DNA of 18,980 nucleotides from RGIG8709 sp045537065. Its GTDB lineage: Bacteria > Bacillota > Clostridia > Monoglobales > Monoglobaceae. Below, one piece after another: positions 1-5,574 of the stretch (its first letter is position 1; every line of letters begins with the position of its first letter). The position numbers were made by a program, and so were the translations under genes. Location: assembly GCA_045537065.1 (NCBI GenBank), contig JAZSOT010000016.1, positions 1 to 18,980 on the forward strand, in the 5' to 3' direction. The notes beneath the pieces are model-generated. The model saw only the letters and a program-made list of their open reading frames with translations. It searched no databases and had not been told where the DNA came from.

Positions 1-1
1 T

Positions 2-154
2 AAAGCAAGAAGAGATAAGAGAAGAGCAAACTGGAAATTATCAGTTCCGGGTCTTGTTAAATGCTCAAAGTGCGGTGAATTTGTATTACCACACAGAGTT
101 TGCAAAGCTTGCGGCACTTATAAAGGTAAAGAGGTAGTTAAAGTTGCTGAATAA
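2..154 (+). CDS. rpmF: 50S ribosomal protein L32, C-terminal part (5' end outside window)
   Basis: This is the last 50 codons of L32, a small protein of the large ribosomal subunit near the peptidyl-transferase region. The visible part starts in a basic stretch (KARRDKRRANWKLSVPG), as in the conserved N-terminal half of L32. It is followed by two CxxC pairs (KCSKCG and VCKACG, visible residues 21/24 and 34/37), so this is the four-cysteine, zinc-binding form of L32 rather than the cysteine-free paralogue some Firmicutes use under zinc limitation. The reading frame runs from base 2 to TAA at 152-154. Only a few codons can be missing, since L32 is normally about 55-60 residues. A terminator follows directly, so it is the last gene of its transcript. 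Confidence 0.95.
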   Translation, partial: KARRDKRRANWKLSVPGLVKCSKCGEFVLPHRVCKACGTYKGKEVVKVAE

Positions 155-155
155 T

Positions 156-182
156 AAAAGGAGCTAAAGCTCCTTTTTTATT
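156..182 (+). terminator. Rho-independent terminator after rpmF
   Basis: The stem AAAAGGAGC / GCTCCTTTT has a TAAA loop and continues into a run of T. It starts 1 bp after the rpmF stop codon. Confidence 0.9.
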
Positions 183-238
183 TAAAAAATGGGAAAAGAA
201 AAAAATATAAAAAAATAAAAAGTTTTTGAAAAAAAAGC

Positions 239-267
239 TTGACATCTGAGTTGATATGTGGTATTAT
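239..267 (+). promoter_or_regulatory. Sigma-A promoter of the tRNA-Thr/tRNA-Tyr operon
   Basis: The -35 box is TTGACA (239-244) and the -10 box TATTAT (262-267), with a 17 bp spacer that ends in TGTGG. An A-rich tract (about 204-235) lies directly upstream and could act as an UP-like element. The first tRNA begins 41 bp after the -10, leaving room for a short leader. This is a near-consensus promoter, as expected for a stable RNA operon. Confidence 0.88.
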
Positions 268-308
268 ATCATCTGCAAGTTGTTTTTCAGCTTGTATAAA
301 TATTTTAA

Positions 309-384
309 GCTGGTGTAGCTCAATTGGCAGAGCAGCTGATTTGTAATCAGCAGGTTGCGGGTTCGAGTCCCATCACCAGCTCCA
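309..384 (+). tRNA. tRNA-Thr (anticodon TGT)
   Basis: The 76-nt cloverleaf has acceptor arms GCTGGTG (309-315) and CACCAGC (374-380), a D-arm beginning TAGCTCAATTGGCAGAGCA, and an anticodon stem GCTGA/TCAGC (335-339/347-351) around loop TTTGTAA. The anticodon is TGT at 342-344, which reads ACA/ACN threonine codons. The T-arm is GCGGG-TTCGAGT-CCC. The 3' CCA is encoded (382-384). It is the first gene of a two-tRNA transcript. Confidence 0.97.
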
Positions 385-389
385 TTTTT

Positions 390-474
390 GGAGGGGTTCC
401 CGAGTGGCCAAAGGGGGCAGACTGTAAATCTGTTGCGTCTCGCTTCGATGGTTCGAATCCATCTCCCTCCACCA
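390..474 (+). tRNA. tRNA-Tyr (anticodon GTA)
   Basis: This is an 85-nt class II tRNA. The acceptor 5' strand GGAGGGG (390-396) pairs with TCCCTCC (464-470), with one G-T pair. The anticodon stem GCAGA/TCTGT encloses loop CTGTAAA with anticodon GTA at 424-426. The extra-long variable arm and the GTA anticodon identify tyrosine. The T-loop is TTCGAAT. Discriminator A and CCA are encoded (471-474). It lies 5 bp after tRNA-Thr and 2 bp before the terminator stem, so the two are processed from one transcript. Confidence 0.96.
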
Positions 475-476
475 GG

Positions 477-504
477 AAAAAGACATCTTCGGATGTCTTT
501 TTTT
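477..504 (+). terminator. Rho-independent terminator of the tRNA operon
   Basis: An 11-bp stem AAAAAGACATC / GATGTCTTTTT is closed by a TTCG tetraloop (cTTCGg type, exceptionally stable in RNA) and followed by more T residues. Confidence 0.95.
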
Positions 505-505
505 A

Positions 506-677
506 TCGATATAAATCTCTTGCGAGATTTTCGATATGTCTTGCAGACTCGATATGTGCTGGCGCACTCGATATGTCGCTAACGCGACGGGATTTATATC
601 ATATCGAGTTCGAGCGAAGCGAGAAATATATCAAATTTGCAAAGTAAATATATCGAACAAACGCAGTTTGTATATCG
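506..677. repeat. Two-sided array of short hairpins separated by TCGATAT/ATATCGA spacers
   Basis: This is non-coding, highly patterned DNA. The left half has four hairpins, each with a different stem: AAATCTC-TTGC-GAGATTT (513-530), GTCT-TGC-AGAC (538-548), GTGC-TGGC-GCAC (556-567) and GTCGC-TAAC-GCGAC (575-588). They are separated by the identical heptamer TCGATAT at 531-537, 549-555 and 568-574. From 601 the spacer appears as its reverse complement, ATATCGA (601-607), and in the variants ATATATC (626-632), ATATCGA (650-656) and ATATCG (672-677). Between these lie GCGAAGC (614-620), TTTGCAAA (636-643) and ACAAAC-GCA-GTTTGT (657-671). The 10-mer GATATAAATC (508-517) is inverted exactly as GATTTATATC (591-600). 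Stem sequences differ while stem pairing, loop type and spacer are kept, which suggests selection or copying for shape. It looks like a dispersed intergenic repeat; from memory I believe related sequences occur in other Clostridia, but I cannot verify that or name the family. Confidence 0.8.
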
Positions 678-795
678 TCTAATAATAAATGCATCTGTTG
701 GGTGTTGCAAATGCTGGACAAATATGTTTTTCTGAATGCAGAAACCTATGTTTTTGAGGGAATAAAAAATTTATTTTAAAAAATTAAAAAAATAC
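678..795. other. AT-rich intergenic stretch with no gene seen
   Basis: Between the hairpin array and the rpsT promoter I see no convincing reading frame. The only structure noticed is an isolated 6-bp hairpin TTTCTG-AATG-CAGAAA (729-744), flanked on both sides by ATGTTTTT (724-731 and 748-755 approximately). It has no T-run of its own and is probably not a terminator. The last 40 bases are almost pure A/T and may serve as an upstream element for the rpsT promoter. Confidence 0.5.
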
Positions 796-824
796 TTGCA
801 TTTTCTAAAAAGGTGTGATATACT
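796..824 (+). promoter_or_regulatory. Sigma-A promoter of rpsT
   Basis: The -35 box is TTGCAT (796-801) and the -10 box TATACT (819-824), with a 17 bp spacer ending in TGTGA. It lies 53 bp before the rpsT start codon and is preceded by an A/T-only tract. Confidence 0.85.
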
Positions 825-877
825 AAGCTGTATTGATTTGGACAATGAAAAAATAATATGTGATGGAGGTGAAATCT

Positions 878-1138
878 ATGCCTAATATCAAGTCAGCTAA
901 GAAAAGAGTAAAGGTTATCAAAACAAAGACTCTTCAGAACCAAATGTTTAAATCTCAGCTTAAAACAGCTATCAAGAAGTTTGAGGATTCTTTAAAGGAA
1001 GGCAAGGAAGCTGCCTCCGCTGCTTACGTTGCAGTTATTAAGAAGACAGACCAGGCCGTAGCAAAGGGTATTCTTCATAAGAACACTGCAGCTCGCAGAA
1101 AGAGCCAGTATGCTGATAAGTTAAATAAAATTGCTTAA
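878..1138 (+). CDS. rpsT: 30S ribosomal protein S20
   Basis: S20 is a small, very basic helical protein that binds the 5' domain of 16S rRNA early in 30S assembly. The 86-residue product has the family N-terminus MPNIKSAKKRVK and the typical C-terminal pattern KGILHKNTAARRKSQYADKLNK. The start was set at ATG 878 because GGAGGTG lies at 865-871, 8 bases upstream of the ATG. The same frame is open from GTG 860, but those six extra codons overlap the ribosome binding site and are not part of the S20 family. It is transcribed alone, from its own promoter to its own terminator. Confidence 0.96.
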   Translation: MPNIKSAKKRVKVIKTKTLQNQMFKSQLKTAIKKFEDSLKEGKEAASAAYVAVIKKTDQAVAKGILHKNTAARRKSQYADKLNKIA

Positions 1139-1159
1139 TATTTTTTAATATTGCAGTTT

Positions 1160-1187
1160 AAAAAGTGACCGGGGCGGTCACTTTTTT
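1160..1187 (+). terminator. Rho-independent terminator after rpsT
   Basis: The stem AAAAAGTGACC / GGTCACTTTTT (1160-1170 / 1176-1186) has loop GGGGC, and the T-run is built into the 3' arm. Confidence 0.93.
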
Positions 1188-1237
1188 GTTATATAGAACA
1201 TAACATAATTTAAAAGGAAAAGGAGGAGTGAGTCAAA

Positions 1238-2461
1238 ATGATAAACAAATATAAACACACAAGCTTTGCGTGTTATTTAGGGTATATAACTCAGGCACTT
1301 GTTATAACATTGCCGTCTCTTTTGTTTACAGTTTTTTATAACAGGTATGGTATAACCTTAGGAGAACTTGGATTTTTGATAACGGCAAGTTTCTGTGTCC
1401 AGATTTTAATTGATTTGACATCAGCCCTCTTTTTGGATAAGGTAAGTTACAGAATACCCGCTGTTTTAGCACACTTTTTTTCGTTTCAGGGATTTTTCCT
1501 TATGAGTTTTTTGCCTGATATAATGACAAATCACAGATTTTTTGCTATATGCCTGTGTGTTTTTATATCAAGTGTTGGCGGAGGATTGATTGAGGTTATA
1601 ATAAGTCCCCTTATGGAGATTTTGCCGAATGAAAGAAAGGCTGCATCTATGAGCTTTTTGCATTCCTTTTTCTGCTGGGGACAGGCTTTAACCGCTGTTT
1701 TATCAACCTTATATATTGCTGTTTTTAAAATAGAAAGGTGGAATTTTCTCCCTGTAACGTGGTCTTTGATACCGCTTTTTAATATGTTTTACTTTATGAA
1801 AGTTCCAATTCCTGAGCATAGAATGGTAAAAAAGGAGCAAAGAGGAATTTCCCTTTTGAAAGCAAAAAACTTCTGGATTTTTCTTATTATTATGGTTGCG
1901 GCAGGAGCAGCAGAGCTATCAATGTCTCAGTGGGCATCTTTCTTTGCGGAAACAGCTCTCGGAATTTCAAAAACTGCAGGTGATTTGTTTGGACTTACTA
2001 TGTTTGCGGTTTTTATGGGAGTGTCAAGACTTTTTTACGGAATAAAAGGGGATAAAATAAAGCTTTCTGATTTTATAATGTGGTCAGGAGTTTTGTGTAT
2101 AGTATCTTATATTATGGTTGTATTTTCGCCCTATCCGGTTGTTTCTCTTATTGGATGTGCCCTTTGCGGTGTTTCTGTGGGAATTATGTGGCCGGGAACA
2201 ATATCCTATGCAAGTGAAGTTTTTAAAGGTGGGGCATCTATGTTTGCTATGCTTGCCCTTGCAGGGGATATAGGTTGTTCTCTTGGCCCGGGGCTTGTTG
2301 GCTTTATGTCGGATTTATACAGGAAAGGCGGGATTTATTTCCCTGTTTTTATAGGAGATTTAACCAAGCAGGGACTTAAATTCGGACTTATGATTGCAGG
2401 GGTTTTTCCCATACTTTTGGTTTTTGCTATTTTGTATATGAGAAAAAAACAGGAAAGATAA
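1238..2461 (+). CDS. Major facilitator superfamily (MFS) transporter, substrate unknown
   Basis: This is a 407-residue integral membrane protein with about twelve hydrophobic segments in two halves. A hydrophilic central loop near residues 190-208 (IPEHRMVKKEQRG) lies between them. Features of the superfamily are LDKVSYR in the loop after helix 2 and the equivalent GDKIKLS in the second half, glycine-rich helix 4 (SSVGGGLIE), and SFLHSFFCWGQ in helix 5. The last pattern recalls sugar/proton symporters of the FucP-like group, but the substrate cannot be told from sequence alone. The start at ATG 1238 follows GGAGGAG with good spacing. It stands between the rpsT terminator and a long terminator hairpin, so it is probably a single-gene transcript; I could not assign a confident promoter in the short upstream gap. 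Confidence 0.85.
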   Translation: MINKYKHTSFACYLGYITQALVITLPSLLFTVFYNRYGITLGELGFLITASFCVQILIDLTSALFLDKVSYRIPAVLAHFFSFQGFFLMSFLPDIMTNHRFFAICLCVFISSVGGGLIEVIISPLMEILPNERKAASMSFLHSFFCWGQALTAVLSTLYIAVFKIERWNFLPVTWSLIPLFNMFYFMKVPIPEHRMVKKEQRGISLLKAKNFWIFLIIMVAAGAAELSMSQWASFFAETALGISKTAGDLFGLTMFAVFMGVSRLFYGIKGDKIKLSDFIMWSGVLCIVSYIMVVFSPYPVVSLIGCALCGVSVGIMWPGTISYASEVFKGGASMFAMLALAGDIGCSLGPGLVGFMSDLYRKGGIYFPVFIGDLTKQGLKFGLMIAGVFPILLVFAILYMRKKQER

Positions 2462-2506
2462 AAAGACCTTTATAAATAGGCTTAAAGTCTATTTATAAAG
2501 GTCTTT
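2462..2506. terminator. Long hairpin between convergent genes, likely bidirectional terminator
   Basis: A perfect 18-bp stem AAAGACCTTTATAAATAG (2462-2479) pairs with 2489-2506 across a 9-nt loop. It starts 1 bp after the stop codon of the MFS gene. On the minus strand it contains the stop codon (2489-2491) and the last codons of the SpoIVFB-like gene. The T-tracts outside the stem are short in both directions, so termination would rely on the A/T base of the stem. Confidence 0.75.
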
Positions 2507-3352
2507 GAATTTTGCCCTGATACTGCCTGACAAAAGATAGTTAACAGCTTCTGTTTCGGTTGTGATATATCCTATTTTTCCTGATCTTTCTGCAATAAAA
2601 ATGTCAATAAAATAATCAAAGCTAAGATGCTTTAGTATAAGTCTTAATGGCGAATCAGCAGAAACGGTGATAATTTTTGTGTTTTTTTGTACTTTATTTT
2701 CTGCAGAACTTTTTGCAGAAAGGATGTCCTTTAATATAACACGGGTTAAAATGTTTCTTTCGGTGCAAAGATTTGAAAGCAGAAAAGCAGATATTAGAAT
2801 GAGGTTAAAATTAAAAGGAGAGAAAACTATTATAAATGCTCCCGATACAAACAGAAGTAAGGTAATAATTCTGCTTAAATCAATCATAAAGTTATATGCT
2901 CTGAGGACCCCGAATTTAATGGATAAAAATGCTCTTAAAAATCTTCCGCCGTCTAAAGGCAGAGCGGGAATAAGATTGAAAATTCCTATTGAAAGATTAA
3001 GAAGAATTAAATAGTCCTTAAAGGAAAATTGTGGAGCAAGTGAAAGGGCATAAGCTGTGATAATATTAAATAAAGGCCCCGCAATGGAAACCAGCATTTC
3101 CTTTCCCGAATTTAAAAAGGAGATTTCGTTTATCTGTGCTGTCATACCAAAAGGCTCGATAATAATTTTTTTGAAGAAAGAACCTGTGAGGTAAATCATA
3201 ATAATATGACAAAGCTCGTGAAAGAAAGCCGTCAGGAAAGAAAGAAGCAGAATATTGAAATAGCCAAGCCTGAAAGATATATAAAACAGGGGAATAATCA
3301 GAATATTTATATATGCTTTTTTTGTGAGTTTAATATACATAAATTTTGTCAT
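2489..3352 (-). CDS. spoIVFB: SpoIVFB-like site-2 (M50) intramembrane metalloprotease
   Basis: The 287-residue membrane protein is a zinc protease of the SpoIVFB class, which in Bacillus cleaves pro-sigma-K in the mother cell's engulfing membrane late in sporulation. Visible hallmarks are the HExxH zinc motif HELCH (residues 45-49), AGPLFN (91-96), and the third-ligand motif NLIPALPLDGGR with Asp134. Hydrophobic segments surround these motifs, and a soluble C-terminal part (about 215-287) has the size and position of the CBS domain of SpoIVFB. Total length equals that of the Bacillus protein. The gene starts 2 bp after the stop of the short upstream gene and has no recognisable Shine-Dalgarno sequence, so translation is probably coupled. 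The pairing with a small SpoIVFA-like protein supports the assignment over other M50 proteases. Confidence 0.82.
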   Translation of the reverse strand: MTKFMYIKLTKKAYINILIIPLFYISFRLGYFNILLLSFLTAFFHELCHIIMIYLTGSFFKKIIIEPFGMTAQINEISFLNSGKEMLVSIAGPLFNIITAYALSLAPQFSFKDYLILLNLSIGIFNLIPALPLDGGRFLRAFLSIKFGVLRAYNFMIDLSRIITLLLFVSGAFIIVFSPFNFNLILISAFLLSNLCTERNILTRVILKDILSAKSSAENKVQKNTKIITVSADSPLRLILKHLSFDYFIDIFIAERSGKIGYITTETEAVNYLLSGSIRAKFKDLYK

Positions 3353-3354
3353 AG

Positions 3355-3600
3355 TCAGTTGTTTGTTATATTAAGAATAGAATTTTTAAAATTTTCCATA
3401 CCTGATGTAACAGATGAAAAATCAATGTTGTACGTTAAAATTTCTTTGATTTTAAGGCGACAGTCAGGATTTATGGAGCAGATGTATTTCACAAGGAAAA
3501 AGCAAAGTATAACAAGAAATATGCGTATAACATATGCAATTTTTTTGTTATTCGGTTTTGTGCTGTCTTTAAGTTTCTTTGAAGAATAATTTCTTTTCAT
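3355..3600 (-). CDS. Short membrane protein, SpoIVFA-like without LytM domain
   Basis: This 81-residue protein has a basic cytoplasmic N-terminus (MKRNYSSKKLKDSTKPNNKK). One transmembrane helix follows (about residues 21-44, AYVIRIFLVILCFFLVKYIC), then a roughly 35-residue outside segment containing ILTYNIDFSSV. In SpoIVFA, the regulator that holds SpoIVFB inactive, the same order occurs: basic N-terminus, one helix, a stalk with a similar hydrophobic/acidic pattern, then a LytM/M23 domain. Here the protein stops after the stalk, and the protease gene begins 2 bp later, leaving no room for a frameshifted remnant. Start ATG 3600 has an AGAGGG ribosome binding site. The identification rests on gene position and layout, not on strong sequence identity; an unrelated small membrane protein is possible. 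Confidence 0.6.
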   Translation of the reverse strand: MKRNYSSKKLKDSTKPNNKKIAYVIRIFLVILCFFLVKYICSINPDCRLKIKEILTYNIDFSSVTSGMENFKNSILNITNN

Positions 3601-3638
3601 AAATATTCCCTCTCTTGTTTATTATCTGGTTTCAATAA

Positions 3639-3667
3639 ATTATATTAAAAAATTATAAAAAATATGC
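3639..3667 (-). promoter_or_regulatory. Possible sigma-E-type promoter for the spoIVF genes
   Basis: Read on the minus strand, GCATATT (3667-3661) fits the sigma-E -35 consensus. After a 14-bp spacer, AATATAAT (3646-3639) matches the -10 consensus CATACAAT at 6 of 8 positions. It lies about 39 bases before the start codon. The region is AT-rich, so chance resemblance is possible. Confidence 0.4.
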
Positions 3668-3696
3668 TTGTATATTTCAGACGGATAGTGTATTAT
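3668..3696 (+). promoter_or_regulatory. Sigma-A promoter of the radical SAM operon
   Basis: The -35 box is TTGTAT (3668-3673) and the -10 box TATTAT (3691-3696), with a 17 bp spacer ending in TAGTG. It lies back to back with the putative minus-strand sporulation promoter. Confidence 0.8.
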
Positions 3697-3729
3697 GATA
3701 TAAGACTAACTTTTGAAAGGTAAAAAGAT

Positions 3730-5574
3730 ATGAATTACAGTCAAATTCTTGAAAAATGCTTGCTTAAGGTGCAAAAACCTACAAGATATATAGGAAACGA
3801 ATTTAATAGCGTTCATAAGGGAAAAGAAGGTCTTATGAGCTTTGCTTTTTGTTTTCCTGATGTGTATGAGGTGGGAATGTCTCATCTTGGAATGAAAATT
3901 TTATATCATATGTTAAATGACAGGGATGACACTGTGTGCGAAAGAGTTTTTGCTCCGTGGACAGATATGGAAGAGGAGATGAAAAAGCATAGTCTTCCTC
4001 TTTTGTCTCTTGAAAGCCACACTCCCGTTAAAGATTTTGATATGGTTGGTTTCACCCTCCAGTACGAAATGAGTTATTCAAATATTGTTAATATGCTCAG
4101 CTTGGCAGGAATCCCCCTTCTTCAAGAAGAAAGGGGAGAGGGTGACCCGTTTGTGTGTGCAGGAGGACCTTGTGCATATAACGGAGAGCCTATTGCTGAT
4201 TTTATGGATTTCTTTATTATCGGCGAGGGCGAAGAGGTAAATAATGAAATAATGGATGCTTATAAGGAATGGAAAGCATCTGGCGGAAAAAGAGAAGATT
4301 ACCTTAAAAAAATTGCTTGTATTGAGGGGATTTATGTTCCGTCATTTTATGATGTTTCATATAATGAAGACGGAACAATAAAAAGTATTGAGCCAAAATA
4401 TGATTTTGTACCAAGAACTGTAAAAAAGAGAATTATAAAGGATTTAGACAGTTGCTATGTGCCTCAGAAACTGATAGTTCCGTTTTCGGATATTGTTCAC
4501 GACAGAATTATGCTTGAAGTTTTCAGAGGATGTATAAGAGGTTGCAGATTTTGTCAGGCGGGATATATCTACAGACCTGTTAGAGAAAGAAGCTGTGAGG
4601 CACTTGTTGAAACTGCAAAGAATTGTATTAAAAGCACAGGCTATGAGGAAATGTCACTGTCTTCGTTAAGTACAAGCGATTATACAAAACTTCACGAGCT
4701 TACGGACAAGCTCCTTGAATTTACGGTGGATAAAAAAATAAATCTTTCACTTCCGTCTCTTCGTGTGGATAATTTTTCAATGGAGCTTATGGAAAAGGTT
4801 CAAAAGGTTAAAAAGAGCGGTCTAACCTTTGCCCCTGAGGCGGGAACACAAAGGCTGAGAGATGTTATAAATAAAAATGTTCAAGAAGAAGATTTGATGC
4901 GAACTGCAAAAATTGCATTTGAGGGCGGATATAACAGGGTTAAGCTCTATTTTATGATAGGTCTTCCAACGGAAACTTTTGAGGATGTTGAGGGAATAGC
5001 AGACCTTGCGCAAAAAGTTCTTGATGTGTTTTATTCTATTCCTAAAGAAGAAAGAAAGGGCAGAGGGGTTAATATAACCATCAGTACATCTTCTTTTGTG
5101 CCGAAACCTCACACTCCTTTCCAGTTTGAACCGCAAAATTCAATGGAAATGCTTATAGAAAAGCAAAAATTCTTAAAGGAAAAAATAAAATCAAGATGTA
5201 TAACATATAATTGGCATCAAAGCGAAGTAAGCTTTTTGGAGGCGGTTTTTGCAAAAGGTGACAGACGCCTTTCAAAGGTGCTTCTGGAGGCTCATAAGCT
5301 TGGCTGTGAATTTGATGGCTGGAGTGACTATTTCTCTTATGAAAAATGGCAGGAGGCGTTTCGGAATGCAGGAATAAATCCTGATTTCTATGCCTACAGA
5401 AAAATCGAAACCGACGAAATTCTGCCCTGGGATATTATGGATATAGGGGTAACCAAGAAATATCTGATTTCCGAGCTTGAAAAGGCGTATAAAGGAGAAA
5501 CCACAGCATCCTGCCGTGATATGTGCAGTGGATGCGGTGCAACACAGTTTGGAGGAGGTGTCTGCTTTGAGTAA
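3730..5574 (+). CDS. Radical SAM protein with N-terminal B12-binding-like domain (TIGR03960-type)
   Basis: The 614-residue protein belongs to the uncharacterised radical SAM family whose gene usually sits beside a DUF2344 gene upstream of rplU. The N-terminal part (about 30-200) has the layout of a cobalamin-binding-like domain, with PDVYEVGMSHLGMKILYHML and CAGGPCAYNGEPI. The radical SAM core carries the [4Fe-4S] motif CIRGCRFC (Cys268, Cys272, Cys275) inside VFRGCIRGCRFCQAGYIYRP; downstream APEAGTQRLRDVIN and LYFMIGLPTET are typical core strands. The C-terminus is cysteine-rich (Cys595, 599, 602, 612; CSGCG), suggesting an extra metal site. The substrate is unknown; RNA or ribosome modification is a guess from its neighbours. 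A GAAAGG ribosome binding site precedes ATG 3730. It overlaps the next gene by 8 bp. Confidence 0.88.
   Translation: MNYSQILEKCLLKVQKPTRYIGNEFNSVHKGKEGLMSFAFCFPDVYEVGMSHLGMKILYHMLNDRDDTVCERVFAPWTDMEEEMKKHSLPLLSLESHTPVKDFDMVGFTLQYEMSYSNIVNMLSLAGIPLLQEERGEGDPFVCAGGPCAYNGEPIADFMDFFIIGEGEEVNNEIMDAYKEWKASGGKREDYLKKIACIEGIYVPSFYDVSYNEDGTIKSIEPKYDFVPRTVKKRIIKDLDSCYVPQKLIVPFSDIVHDRIMLEVFRGCIRGCRFCQAGYIYRPVRERSCEALVETAKNCIKSTGYEEMSLSSLSTSDYTKLHELTDKLLEFTVDKKINLSLPSLRVDNFSMELMEKVQKVKKSGLTFAPEAGTQRLRDVINKNVQEEDLMRTAKIAFEGGYNRVKLYFMIGLPTETFEDVEGIADLAQKVLDVFYSIPKEERKGRGVNITISTSSFVPKPHTPFQFEPQNSMEMLIEKQKFLKEKIKSRCITYNWHQSEVSFLEAVFAKGDRRLSKVLLEAHKLGCEFDGWSDYFSYEKWQEAFRNAGINPDFYAYRKIETDEILPWDIMDIGVTKKYLISELEKAYKGETTASCRDMCSGCGATQFGGGVCFE

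Noticed and set aside
324..647. Open reading frames of 107, 75 and 64 codons across the two tRNA genes and the hairpin array
   Set aside because: They run through both tRNAs, a terminator and the repeat, and lack ribosome binding sites. The minus-strand frame with MDSNHRS is a well-known false protein read from antisense tRNA.
506..677. CRISPR array
   Set aside because: The repeated unit is only 7 bases, the spacing is 11-14 bases, the units between are palindromes, and no cas gene is near.
505..677. Integrated element or attachment site at the tRNA-Tyr 3' end
   Set aside because: No integrase gene, no second copy of the tRNA 3' end and no foreign genes are visible.
860..877. Upstream GTG/ATG start for rpsT
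   Set aside because: It would place the GGAGGTG ribosome binding site inside the coding region and add residues not seen in S20.
3206..3589. Plus-strand reading frame of 127 codons opposite the spoIVF genes
   Set aside because: It is the complement of two genes with better support, has no ribosome binding site and lacks domain-like composition.
3353..3600. Frameshifted full-length spoIVFA
   Set aside because: Only 2 bases separate the short gene from spoIVFB, so a LytM domain cannot be hidden there; a true deletion or a naturally short protein is more likely.
5477..5566. 30-residue N-terminal extension of the DUF2344 protein
   Set aside because: It lies in the end of the upstream gene, and the strong GGAGGAGG points to TTG 5567, right where the conserved domain begins.
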